Source: JACCUZ01 sp038246575
GTDB taxonomy: Bacteria > Actinomycetota > Actinomycetes > JACCUZ01
Assembly: GCA_038246575.1 (NCBI GenBank)
Contig: JBBRVU010000007.1
Location: forward strand, 1-60,773
DNA: 60,773 nt
Direction: 5' to 3'
The position numbers were made by a program, and so were the translations under genes. Each line of letters starts with the position of its first letter. Position 1 is the first letter of the stretch. The notes under the pieces were generated by a model. It saw nothing but the letters and a program-made list of their open reading frames with translations. It was not told the origin of the DNA and ran no database searches. This document shows, in pieces, positions 43,270-50,915 of this stretch.

Positions 43270-43901
43270 GCCAGCGCACGACGGTCCGGCGGCTGCCGGA
43301 CAAGGCCGTCACCGACCGGGTGGCCCTGGACGCCGTCCTGGACGCCGGTCGGGTCGCGCAGGTCGCCGTCGTGGACGCGGGCCAGCCCTACATCCTGCCG
43401 GTCGCCTACGCCCGCGACGGCGACACCGTTCTCTTCCACGGGTCGACGGCGAGCCGGCTGTTCCGCACCCTGGCCGGCGGCGCCCCCACCTGCCTGACGG
43501 TGACCCTGCTCGACGGTCTCGTGCTCGCCCGGTCGCTGTTCGAGTCGTCGATGAACTACCGCTCGGCGATGGTGCTCGGCGTGGCCGAGATGTTGCACGG
43601 TGCACCGAAGCTGGCCGCACTCGAGGTCATCACCGAGCACCTGATGCCCGGCCGCTGGGCCGACGCACGAAGGCCGAGCCGCAAGGAGACCGCCGCCACC
43701 CTCGTGCTCTCCCTCCCGTTGCAGGAGTGGTCGGTGAAGGTGAGCGAGGGACCACCCGACGACGCTCCCCAGGATGTCGGCCTGCCGATCTGGGCCGGGG
43801 TCATCCCGGTGCGGGAGACGCTGGGGACACCGACGCCGGCACCTGACCTGGTCGCCGGGCTCGAGGTCCCGTCCTACGTCGCGGCGTGGACCGCCGGGTG
43901 A
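43254..43901 (+). CDS. Pyridoxamine-5'-phosphate-oxidase-fold flavin-binding protein
   Basis: A 215-residue split-barrel protein of the PPOX family (NimA-like branch). Seen: VALDAVLDAGRVAQVAVVDAGQPYILPVAYARDGD and FHGSTASRLFRTLAGG, typical of FMN-binding regulators or oxidoreductases annotated in this branch. ATG at 43254 lies inside the aminotransferase end. The family uses FMN or related cofactors but few members have known substrates. Lying in the aminotransferase-oxidase operon, it may assist amine oxidation or PLP salvage; this is inference only. Confidence 0.82.
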   Translation: MGTTLSQRTTVRRLPDKAVTDRVALDAVLDAGRVAQVAVVDAGQPYILPVAYARDGDTVLFHGSTASRLFRTLAGGAPTCLTVTLLDGLVLARSLFESSMNYRSAMVLGVAEMLHGAPKLAALEVITEHLMPGRWADARRPSRKETAATLVLSLPLQEWSVKVSEGPPDDAPQDVGLPIWAGVIPVRETLGTPTPAPDLVAGLEVPSYVAAWTAG

Positions 43902-45325
43902 CCTGGGCCCCGACCGACTCGACTGACTCGACCGACCCGATCGACCTCGGCCGGCTCTCGTACTGGCACGACGACCTCGGCGGGAGTGGCGGCGAGGACT
44001 GGACCCCGCGGCCGGCACTACCCGGTGACCTCGACGCCGACGTGGTCTTGGTCGGCGCAGGCTTCACCGGGTTGTGGACTGCGTACTACCTGGCGCGGGC
44101 CGACCCGACGCTTCGGGTGGTCGTGCTCGAGCGGGAGGTGGCCGGGTTCGGCGCGAGCGGACGCAACGGAGGCTGGTGCTCCGCGCTGTTCCCGGCGTCG
44201 GTGGACTGGCTGACCCGGCGCTACGGCGCGACCGCCGCTCTCGCGCAGCACCGGGCCATGCAGGCCACGGTCGACGAGGTCGGCACGATCGCGGCCGAGG
44301 AAGGCATCGACTGCCACTTCGTCAAGGGCGGCACGGTCGTCGCGGCCCGGTCAGCCGTGCAGCTGGCCCGGGCCCGCGCCGAGGTGGCCGCGGCGCGCAC
44401 CCATGGCTTCGGCGAGGAAGATCTGCGGCTGCTGGACCCGGCGGAGACGGGCCGGATGATCGCGGCCGACGGGGCGCTCGGGGCGACGTACACACCGCAT
44501 TGCGCGGCGATCCACCCGGCGCGCCTCGTGCGTGGACTGGGGCGCGCGGTCGAGCGGCGCGGTGTCGTGGTCCACGAGCAGAGCCCGGTGACTGGCATCG
44601 GGCCCGGCGTGGTGACCACCCCGCACGGCCGGGTGCGGGCCGGCGTCGTCGTCCGCGCCACCGAGGGCTACACCCCCGGCCTGCCGGGACTGCGGCGAGC
44701 GGTCGCCCCGGTGTACTCCCTGATGATCGCGACCGAGCCGTTGCCCGAGCACGTCTGGGAGCGGATCGGACTGACCGGCCGGGCGACGTTCTCCGACCAC
44801 CGACGGCTCGTCATCTACGGGCAGCGGACCGCCGACGGTCGGCTCGCGTTCGGCGGCCGAGGAGCGCCCTACCACTGGGGCTCGCGGGTGCGACCGGAGT
44901 ACGACCGGAGTACGACCACGTTCGCCGCGCTGCAGTCGGTCCTGGTCGACCTGCTTCCGCCGGTCCGGGACGCCGCCATCACCCATTCCTGGGGCGGGCC
45001 GCTCGGCATCGCGCGCGACTGGTGCGCATCCGTGGGGCTGGACCGGGACACCGGGCTCGCCTGGGCCGGCGGCTACGTCGGCGACGGGGTGGCGACCAGC
45101 AACCTGGCCGGGCGGACCCTGGCCGACCTGGTGCTCGGCGAGGAGACAGCGTTGACCGCGCTGCCCTGGGTCGGCCACCGGTCCCGGCGCTGGGAGCCCG
45201 AGCCGCTGCGCTGGCTCGGCGTGACCGCCGCCCTGCGCCTGATGAGCAGCGCCGATGCGGTCGAGCGCCGCACCGGCAGGTCGGCCAGGCGCGCGGACCT
45301 GCTCGAGCGGTTCACCGGGCACTGA
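43898..45325 (+). CDS. FAD-dependent amine oxidase (DAO family, second PuuB-like)
   Basis: A 475-residue flavoprotein. FAD motif VVLVGAGFTGLWTAYYLA (about residues 49-66) is followed by GFGASGRNGGWCSALFP. C-terminal AITHSWGGPLGIARDWCASVG and GYVGDGVATSNLAGRTLADL fit the gamma-glutamylputrescine oxidase-like group. The GTG at 43898 overlaps the PPOX-fold stop (GTGA); the GTG at 43886 is the alternative. It shares architecture with the oxidase at 30936-32333, but the two are in different operons on opposite strands. An amine is the probable substrate. Confidence 0.88.
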   Translation: MTWAPTDSTDSTDPIDLGRLSYWHDDLGGSGGEDWTPRPALPGDLDADVVLVGAGFTGLWTAYYLARADPTLRVVVLEREVAGFGASGRNGGWCSALFPASVDWLTRRYGATAALAQHRAMQATVDEVGTIAAEEGIDCHFVKGGTVVAARSAVQLARARAEVAAARTHGFGEEDLRLLDPAETGRMIAADGALGATYTPHCAAIHPARLVRGLGRAVERRGVVVHEQSPVTGIGPGVVTTPHGRVRAGVVVRATEGYTPGLPGLRRAVAPVYSLMIATEPLPEHVWERIGLTGRATFSDHRRLVIYGQRTADGRLAFGGRGAPYHWGSRVRPEYDRSTTTFAALQSVLVDLLPPVRDAAITHSWGGPLGIARDWCASVGLDRDTGLAWAGGYVGDGVATSNLAGRTLADLVLGEETALTALPWVGHRSRRWEPEPLRWLGVTAALRLMSSADAVERRTGRSARRADLLERFTGH

Positions 45326-45338
45326 GCAGGATGAGCAC

Positions 45339-45836
45339 GTGACCTACCGGATCTGCTTCGTGTGCACGGGGAACATCTGCCGCTCGCCGATGGCCGAGGT
45401 GGTCATGCGTGCCCAGGTCAACGCGGCCGGGCTGGCCGGCCAGGTCGAGGTGGACTCGGCCGGCACCGCCGCATGGCACTCGGGCGACGGTGCCGACGAC
45501 CGCGCCGTCGCGGCGCTGCGCGAGGGTGGGTACGACGGGTCCGGCCACAGCGCGCGCCCGTTCGAGCGGGGCTGGTTCGCCGAGCGCGACCTGGTCGTCG
45601 CACTGGACCGCGGTCACCTGCGCGAGCTGCAGGCGCTGGCTCCGGACGGGGCGGCCCGCGAAAAGGTGTCCCTGCTGCGCAGCTTCACCGACGGCGTCGA
45701 CCCGCGCGAGATCGACGTCGAGGACCCCTACTTCGGCGGGGCCGCGGACTTCGTCACGGTCCTCGACCAGGTCGAGGCAGGTTGTCACGGGATCCTCGAG
45801 GACCTGGTCCGACAAGGCGTTGTGGCCGGGGACTGA
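45339..45836 (+). CDS. Low-molecular-weight protein tyrosine phosphatase
   Basis: A 165-residue cytoplasmic phosphatase. The P-loop is VCTGNICRSP with nucleophile Cys9 and Arg15, and the general acid is Asp129 in EDPYFGG. The GTG at 45339 begins just before YRICFVCTGN and follows the oxidase gene by 13 bases. Family members dephosphorylate tyrosine or arginine residues; the partner kinase is not in the window. Its place at the end of the amine operon may be fortuitous. Confidence 0.93.
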   Translation: MTYRICFVCTGNICRSPMAEVVMRAQVNAAGLAGQVEVDSAGTAAWHSGDGADDRAVAALREGGYDGSGHSARPFERGWFAERDLVVALDRGHLRELQALAPDGAAREKVSLLRSFTDGVDPREIDVEDPYFGGAADFVTVLDQVEAGCHGILEDLVRQGVVAGD

Positions 45837-45853
45837 GCTCGCCCCGAGCCGCG

Positions 45854-46291
45854 TCAGGAGTTCGGGTCCGGACCGGGATCGCGTCCGTCCAGACGCTGCT
45901 CCAACCGGCCGAGGTACATCTCCCAGCCCGTCGTGTGGTGCGCGCGCTGCTCGCCGGAGGGCAGGCCGTAGTGACGGAGCAGGACCCGGGTCCCGCCGTC
46001 CTCCTCCTGCAGCGAGACGACGACCCGGGTCGAGCCGGGAGCGACCGACGTGTCGTTCGTCCACCCCCAGGTGAAGACCAACCGGTGCGGCGGGTCGAGC
46101 TCGACGAACTCACCGGCCGCCTCGATGCCGTCGCGCATGCTCACCCGGTAGCTGCCACCGGGTTCCGGCTGGAGGACGGCGTGACTACCCATCCACTGGG
46201 TGTACTTCGTCGGATCGACGAAGTACGCGAAGACGGTCTCGGGCTGCGCGGCCATGTGCACGCTGACCTCGAGGACTGCGGGCTCTGTCAT
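45854..46291 (-). CDS. SRPBCC/AHSA1-domain protein
   Basis: A 145-residue START-like fold protein. The pattern VHMAAQPETVFAYFVDPTKYTQWMG and later GEFVELDPPHRLVFTWGW belong to the AHSA1 group, which is commonly coupled to ArsR regulators in actinobacteria. The ATG at 46291 overlaps the ArsR stop by four bases, so both come from one transcript. The function may be binding a hydrophobic ligand. It is one of three SRPBCC genes at this locus. Confidence 0.88.
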   Translation of the reverse strand: MTEPAVLEVSVHMAAQPETVFAYFVDPTKYTQWMGSHAVLQPEPGGSYRVSMRDGIEAAGEFVELDPPHRLVFTWGWTNDTSVAPGSTRVVVSLQEEDGGTRVLLRHYGLPSGEQRAHHTTGWEMYLGRLEQRLDGRDPGPDPNS

Positions 46292-46599
46292 GACTGGTCC
46301 TTGTCCTTCTGCTCGGCCTCGGCCAGGTCCTTGATGCGGCTCAGGCTGCTGCGCCAATGGGCCTCGACGACCGAGCGCAGCGACCCGAGCGCGGCCTGGT
46401 CGGCGCGGTAGAGCCGGCTGGTGCCCTCCCGGCGCTCGACGACGAAACCAGCGTCCTTGAGCACCTTGAGGTGCTGACTGATCGCCGGCCAGGACACGTC
46501 GAACTCGGCGGCGATCTCACCCGCGGCCCGCTCGCGGTCCCAGACGAGCTCGAGGATGCGTAACCGGCGCGGGGCGGCGATCACCTGTAGCGGCTCCAC
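46288..46599 (-). CDS. ArsR-family winged-helix regulator
   Basis: A 103-residue regulator. It starts VEPLQVIAAPRRLRILELV and has the winged helix with EIAAEFDVSWPAISQHLKVLKDAGFVVERREG. There are no metal-binding cysteines, so it is probably not a metal sensor. The GTG at 46599 is chosen because GGGAGG lies about nine bases upstream. It is divergent from two SRPBCC genes, with an exact palindrome between. Autoregulation and control of both sides are likely. Confidence 0.9.
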   Translation of the reverse strand: MEPLQVIAAPRRLRILELVWDRERAAGEIAAEFDVSWPAISQHLKVLKDAGFVVERREGTSRLYRADQAALGSLRSVVEAHWRSSLSRIKDLAEAEQKDKDQS

Positions 46600-46684
46600 G
46601 ACTGCTGCCCTCCCTCGCTCGACGGCCAGTGTCGCGTACCAGGTGGAGGTGGTTCCCCGTCGCCGCAGTTGACGCACCCGGTTG

Positions 46685-46702
46685 TTTAAGTTAGAACTTA
46701 AA
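46685..46702. promoter_or_regulatory. Perfect 18-bp ArsR-type operator
   Basis: TTTAAGTT (46685-46692), AG, AACTTAAA (46695-46702). The palindrome is AT-rich in an otherwise GC-rich genome and lies 28 bases before the plus-strand SRPBCC start and 86 bases from the ArsR start. Length and symmetry fit a dimeric winged-helix repressor. Confidence 0.75.
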
Positions 46703-46730
46703 TATAGCACCCACTCCCGAGGAGGACCCC

Positions 46731-47165
46731 ATGGACAGATCGATCGTTCTCGCCGTCGACGTCGAGGCCGACGCCACCCGTGTCTTCGAGGCACTCTCGA
46801 CGAGCGCGGGCCAGCGCGCCTTCTGGACCGTGGACTGCGACGTGTCCGCCGACAACGCCCGGTTCGGCTTCCCGGTGGCTCCGGTCGACCTCATTGCGGA
46901 CGTGACGGCCGAGCCCGGGAAGCTGGTCCGGATGCAGGTCACCTCGGGATTCCCGTTCTGGGAGGGCTCGACCTGGGAGTGGGAGCTGGGCCCGGCGATG
47001 CGTGCGGAGTCCGGCACGTCGGTCGTGTTCCGCCACCACGGGTTTGCCGACGGCTACCCCGAGACCGACCTGGGCCACACCGCGCAGACGTGGGCGCTGG
47101 TCCTGGACCGGCTGGCCGGGTACGTCGCCAGCGGCAAGCCCCAGCCGTTCTTCCCAGCGGCGTGA
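46731..47165 (+). CDS. SRPBCC-domain protein
   Basis: A 144-residue START-like protein beginning MDRSIVLAVDVEADATRVFEAL, with STWEWELGPA in the middle. It is similar in fold to the protein encoded next to ArsR, but the sequence is different. The ATG lies 28 bases after the palindromic operator, with GAGGAG just upstream. The stop overlaps the next SRPBCC gene by four bases. It is probably under ArsR control. No ligand or reaction is known. Confidence 0.85.
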   Translation: MDRSIVLAVDVEADATRVFEALSTSAGQRAFWTVDCDVSADNARFGFPVAPVDLIADVTAEPGKLVRMQVTSGFPFWEGSTWEWELGPAMRAESGTSVVFRHHGFADGYPETDLGHTAQTWALVLDRLAGYVASGKPQPFFPAA

Positions 47166-47599
47166 CCGTCGACGTCCGGCCGGTCGTCCTCGTCCGGCGG
47201 CCCCGAGCCGAGGTCGCCGCCTTCATGTTCGACCCCGCCAACGACCTGCGCTGGACCGGCGGAATCACATCGAGCCGACCTGCGCGGCCGGGACAGCTGG
47301 TGGCTGGTGCCACCGTGGAGCGGACCGCCACCTTCCTCGGCCGGACGTTCACCTACGGCTATGTCGTCACCAAGGACGAGCCGGACCGGCTCGTCGAGCT
47401 CAAGGTGGACAAACCCTTCCCGATGCTTGTGCGCTACGAGCTGGCCGACGTCGCAGGACCGGACGTGACCGAGGTGGCGATCCGCGCGACGGGGTCGCCG
47501 GGCGGGTTCTTCGGCTGGGCCACCCCGCTGATGGCACGCCAGGTCCGCAGAAGCATCGCGGGCGACCTCGAACGGCTGCGGGTCTGCCTCGAGTCGTGA
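47162..47599 (+). CDS. SRPBCC-family (polyketide cyclase-like) protein
   Basis: A 145-residue protein with a START-like profile: RPVVLVRRPRAEVAAFMFDPANDLRWTGGI at the start and FGWATPLMARQVRRSIAGDLERLRVCLES at the end. It starts with a GTG overlapping the preceding stop (GTGA), so the two SRPBCC proteins are made together. Possibly a lipid or small-molecule binder. The function is unknown and relies on family resemblance only. Confidence 0.82.
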   Translation: MTVDVRPVVLVRRPRAEVAAFMFDPANDLRWTGGITSSRPARPGQLVAGATVERTATFLGRTFTYGYVVTKDEPDRLVELKVDKPFPMLVRYELADVAGPDVTEVAIRATGSPGGFFGWATPLMARQVRRSIAGDLERLRVCLES

Positions 47600-47625
47600 C
47601 GCCCGCTGCCCGCGCAGGCTCCTGT

Positions 47626-47919
47626 TCAGACGGGGGCCGGCTGGCGGGACCGGCGGAGGGCCCTCACCCGGCCACCGACCCAGACGAGCCCGAACCCGGC
47701 CAGGAAGATCCCCAGGGTGACGGCGCCGTAGGACCACGGGAAGTCGCCGGCCACGAAGGCGGGATCGGGACCCCCGCCGACCGAGTCGAGCATGAGGTAG
47801 GTCGACTGGAAGACGAAGGCCCACAGGTAGGCGACGGCGTAGGCGGTGTTCGCAGCCAGCCGTGACCTGAGCAGGTAGCCCAGTGGGAAGGCGGTCAGGA
47901 CCGTGATGACGGCGATCAT
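47626..47919 (-). CDS. Small membrane protein, function unknown
   Basis: A 97-residue protein with three hydrophobic segments (around residues 1-17, 24-45 and 64-84) and an Arg-rich C-terminus (GGRVRALRRSRQPAPV). I do not recognise a family. It lies 10 bases after another small membrane protein on the same strand, and both are divergent from the two-component system, which may control them. The codon use and ORF integrity are consistent with a real gene. Confidence 0.7.
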   Translation of the reverse strand: MIAVITVLTAFPLGYLLRSRLAANTAYAVAYLWAFVFQSTYLMLDSVGGGPDPAFVAGDFPWSYGAVTLGIFLAGFGLVWVGGRVRALRRSRQPAPV

Positions 47920-47929
47920 GGTCGTCCCC

Positions 47930-48304
47930 TCAGTCCAACGCCGGCGCGGTCTCGCGGGACGGCGAGAAGATCATGACGATGGCGGCGACCGTCACCAGGA
48001 CGCTGACGCCGACGCCGAGCTTGACCACCGCCGGGACGTCGACGAAGAACGCCGGGAGGGACGTCAGCATGCTGACGATCAACGTGCCCGCCAGCACGCG
48101 GACCGCCACCCGGTTGCCGGTGCGCCAGGCCAGGACCACGGCCACCAGCCCGACCAGACCGAGGACGGACCCGAGGACCAGGATCGCGCGCGGCGGCCCC
48201 TCCTGGCCGTCCGGCGTCGAGAAGAATCCGCCGACGATGTTCAGGACGCTCAGGACTCCGCCCAGCGCCAGACCGATGCGCTGACGGGAGGTGGTGGGAT
48301 TCAT
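47930..48304 (-). CDS. Small four-helix membrane protein
   Basis: A 124-residue protein with four hydrophobic helices (about 10-30, 40-60, 69-88 and 93-113) and short loops. No motif that names a family is visible. The ATG at 48304 has AGAGGAG seven bases upstream, a strong site that decides the start. It is divergent from the NarL-type response regulator by 152 bases. Such pairs of small membrane proteins beside a LuxR-type two-component system are common in actinobacteria, often as targets of it. Confidence 0.75.
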   Translation of the reverse strand: MNPTTSRQRIGLALGGVLSVLNIVGGFFSTPDGQEGPPRAILVLGSVLGLVGLVAVVLAWRTGNRVAVRVLAGTLIVSMLTSLPAFFVDVPAVVKLGVGVSVLVTVAAIVMIFSPSRETAPALD

Positions 48305-48410
48305 CGAGACTCCTCTGTTGTGGGGGGTACGACCGGCCACACCGTGGCGGACGGGACGTTCCCGGCGACACCCCCGCACTCCCCGACCAGGCTCCCGCGT
48401 GCTCCCGGCC

Positions 48411-48427
48411 GGAACGGAAGAAGTTCC
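48411..48427. promoter_or_regulatory. Inverted repeat in the two-component divergent promoter
   Basis: GGAAC (48411-48415) and GTTCC (48423-48427) form a perfect 5-bp dyad across seven bases, 30-46 bases upstream of the response-regulator ATG. It is a candidate NarL-type binding site. Confidence 0.4.
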
Positions 48428-48456
48428 TGGGTCGAAAGCGGAGTCCGGACGCCATC

Positions 48457-49140
48457 ATGGACCCCATGACGGTGCGGATCGTGCTCGCCGACGACCACCC
48501 CGTCGTGCGCCGCGGACTGCGCGCGCTGATCGGCACCATCGAGGGCCTCGACGTGGTCGGGGAGGCCGCCGACGGAGAAGCCGCGATCCGCGAGGTGCAG
48601 CTGCTGCGGCCCGACGTGGTGTTGATGGACGTCCGGATGCCCGGTACGGGTGGGGTGGAGGCAACCCGCCGGATCCGCGCGGTCGCGCCCACCACGGCGG
48701 TGCTCATGCTGACGATGTACGACGACGACGCGACGGTCCTGACCGCCATGTCGGCCGGAGCCCGCGGGTACCTGCTCAAGGGGGCCGAGCAGGACGAGAT
48801 CGTCGGTGCCATCCGGGGGGTCGTCGGGGGCCAGGTCATCTTCGGCCCGGGCATCGCCGGGCGGGTGCTCGACTACTTCGCATCCGCACCGGCCGGTCCG
48901 GCCGCCCCGGCCTTTCCTCAGCTCACTGCGCGGGAGCGGGAGATCCTCGACCTGCTCGCGGCCGGTCGGCGCACCGCCGCCATCGCCGATCACTTGTTCC
49001 TCTCCCCGAAGACCGTGAGCAACCACCTGACGAGCGTCTTCGCCAAGCTTGAGGTCGCCGACCGCGCCGCAGCGATCGTCCGGGCCCGCGAGGGCGGCCT
49101 GGGCCGCGGCGGGACGGGCGGGCGGGTCGGAGCGCCGTGA
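48457..49140 (+). CDS. NarL/LuxR-type response regulator
   Basis: A 227-residue response regulator. The receiver domain has the acidic pocket (ADDH, residues 11-14), phospho-acceptor Asp58 (VVLMDVRMPG) and Lys108 (YLLKGAEQDE). The LuxR-type helix-turn-helix is at about 154-210 (LTAREREILDLLAAGRRTAAIADHL, then SPKTVSNHLTSVFAKL). It overlaps the histidine kinase start by four bases. Targets probably include its own operon and the divergent membrane genes. Signal unknown. Confidence 0.93.
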   Translation: MDPMTVRIVLADDHPVVRRGLRALIGTIEGLDVVGEAADGEAAIREVQLLRPDVVLMDVRMPGTGGVEATRRIRAVAPTTAVLMLTMYDDDATVLTAMSAGARGYLLKGAEQDEIVGAIRGVVGGQVIFGPGIAGRVLDYFASAPAGPAAPAFPQLTAREREILDLLAAGRRTAAIADHLFLSPKTVSNHLTSVFAKLEVADRAAAIVRAREGGLGRGGTGGRVGAP

Positions 49141-50888
49141 TCGCCGGCGTCGTGCTGATCGCTCTCGCCGGAGTGGGACTGTCCATGGCCGCGAGCGGCA
49201 TCGGCCTGCTGATCCGACGGAGCCCGGTGCCCGGCGGCCTGCTCGCCGCGGCGGGTGCAGGGCTGCTCGCCGCCAGCCTTGCCGCCACCCGTGACCACCC
49301 TGACGTGACCCGGGTGGTCATCGTCGGGACGGCTGGCCTGCTCGTCCCGCTCGCCCTGACGACGTACCCCGGCCCGGCGTGGCGGCACCCCGTCGATGTC
49401 GTCGCGCTGGCGACGGTGACCGGCTCCGGTGTGCTCACTGTCGTCCTGTGGTCCGACAACGACGCTGTCGGGTCGATGGGACTGGTCACGGCTAGCGCGC
49501 TGCTCGCACACACCTGGTGGCGGATCGAGCGCAGCGGCGGAGACGTGCGACGCGCGCTGGTGTGGATGTCGCTCGGCGTCGCCGTGCCCGGCCTGGTGTC
49601 CGGGGTGGCCGTGTTCGCCGCCACCGGGGCGACCGGCGGGGTCCTGACGGTCGTCCTGTTCGTGCTTCTCGGACCAGCGATGTACGTCGGCGTCACGCGT
49701 CCCGAGGTCGTCGACGCACGCGGCCTGGTGGTCCATGCGGTGGTGTTCTCCCTGGCCGGAGCCGGGTACGTCGCGGCCTTCATCACTGTGGAGTCGCTCC
49801 TGGAGCTCGCCGGCTCACGACCCCCTTCCGTCGGCGTCATGGCCGTCGTCGGCCTCTTCGTCGCCGCGACGCTCCATCCCGTCCAGCTGATGCTGCGCGG
49901 CGTGGTCGACGAGCTGCTGTTCGGGCAGCGTCCCGACCCGCTCGACGCCGCCACGGACGTAGTCGGCCACATCGGGGACGACCCCGTCCTGGCGCTGTCG
50001 GCGATCCGGGCGACCATGGTGCTGCCGTACGCGGCGCTGACGGTCGACGGTCACGAGGTGGCCAGGTCCGGCACGGCGGTCACGCACACCCGGACGCTTC
50101 CGCTCGAGCTCGGCGAAGCCGGTCGCGGCGAACTCGTGGTCGGACTGCGGCCGGGAGACCTCGGCCTCACCGCCGGTGACCGGGACGTGCTTCGGTTGGT
50201 GGCACCGCTGCTCGCCCAGACCTTGCGGGCCGGCCGGCTCGCCGCCGACCTCCAGCTCTCGCGGGAGGCGACCGTCACCGCGCTGGAGGAGGAGCGCCGG
50301 CGGCTGCGCCGAGACCTCCACGACGGCCTCGGACCGCGGCTGTCGGGGATCGCGTTCACCTCCGACGCTGCACGCAACAGCCTCAGGGGCGACCCCGATG
50401 CCACCGACGCCCTGCTTGCCGTCGTGCGGGCCGAGACCGTGACTGCCATCGAGGAGATCCGCCGGCTCGTCTACGCCATGCGGCCACCCGCCCTGGACGA
50501 GCTCGGGCTCGTCCCGGCACTGCGCCAGCAGGCGACGTCGCTGCGGACCGCACGGGGCCAGCCGCTCCAGGTCCTGATCACCGCCGACGAGCTGCCTCAG
50601 CCAGTTGCCGCAGCCGTCGAGGTGGCGGCGTACCGGATCGTCATGGAGTCGCTCACCAACGTGGCACGGCACAGCGGCTGCCAAGCAGCCAGCGTCGTGC
50701 TGCAGACCGACACCACCGGCCTCATCATCGATGTCACTGACCGGGGAGCGCCGAACGGCGAGTGGCACACCGGGGTCGGCATCGCGTCGATGCGCGAGCG
50801 CGCGGCACAACTCGGCGGCACGCTGGTCGCCGCCAGCAGCGGCCGTGGCGGCCACGTCCATGCCGTCCTCCCGCTGAACCAGGCCTGA
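49137..50888 (+). CDS. Sensor histidine kinase (NarX/DesK type, HisKA_3)
   Basis: A 583-residue sensor kinase. The first 270 residues hold many hydrophobic segments, likely eight or so helices, with little extracytoplasmic sequence. The dimerisation domain reads EEERRRLRRDLHDGLGPRLSG with phospho-acceptor His395. The ATPase domain has YRIVMESLTNVARHSG (N box) and GVGIASMRERAAQLGGTL (G box). The GTG start overlaps the regulator stop (GTGA). A membrane-embedded stress or lipid signal is plausible. It converges on the propionyl-CoA synthetase gene. Confidence 0.92.
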   Translation: MIAGVVLIALAGVGLSMAASGIGLLIRRSPVPGGLLAAAGAGLLAASLAATRDHPDVTRVVIVGTAGLLVPLALTTYPGPAWRHPVDVVALATVTGSGVLTVVLWSDNDAVGSMGLVTASALLAHTWWRIERSGGDVRRALVWMSLGVAVPGLVSGVAVFAATGATGGVLTVVLFVLLGPAMYVGVTRPEVVDARGLVVHAVVFSLAGAGYVAAFITVESLLELAGSRPPSVGVMAVVGLFVAATLHPVQLMLRGVVDELLFGQRPDPLDAATDVVGHIGDDPVLALSAIRATMVLPYAALTVDGHEVARSGTAVTHTRTLPLELGEAGRGELVVGLRPGDLGLTAGDRDVLRLVAPLLAQTLRAGRLAADLQLSREATVTALEEERRRLRRDLHDGLGPRLSGIAFTSDAARNSLRGDPDATDALLAVVRAETVTAIEEIRRLVYAMRPPALDELGLVPALRQQATSLRTARGQPLQVLITADELPQPVAAAVEVAAYRIVMESLTNVARHSGCQAASVVLQTDTTGLIIDVTDRGAPNGEWHTGVGIASMRERAAQLGGTLVAASSGRGGHVHAVLPLNQA

Positions 50889-50911
50889 CCCGGACTCTGC
50901 CCTCGTCCGGG
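50889..50911. terminator. Hairpin between convergent kinase and synthetase genes
   Basis: CCCGGAC (50889-50895) and GTCCGGG (50905-50911) form a perfect 7-bp stem with a 9-base loop, directly after the kinase stop and five bases from the convergent synthetase stop. It would serve both strands. No T-run is present. Confidence 0.5.
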
Positions 50912-50915
50912 CCCT

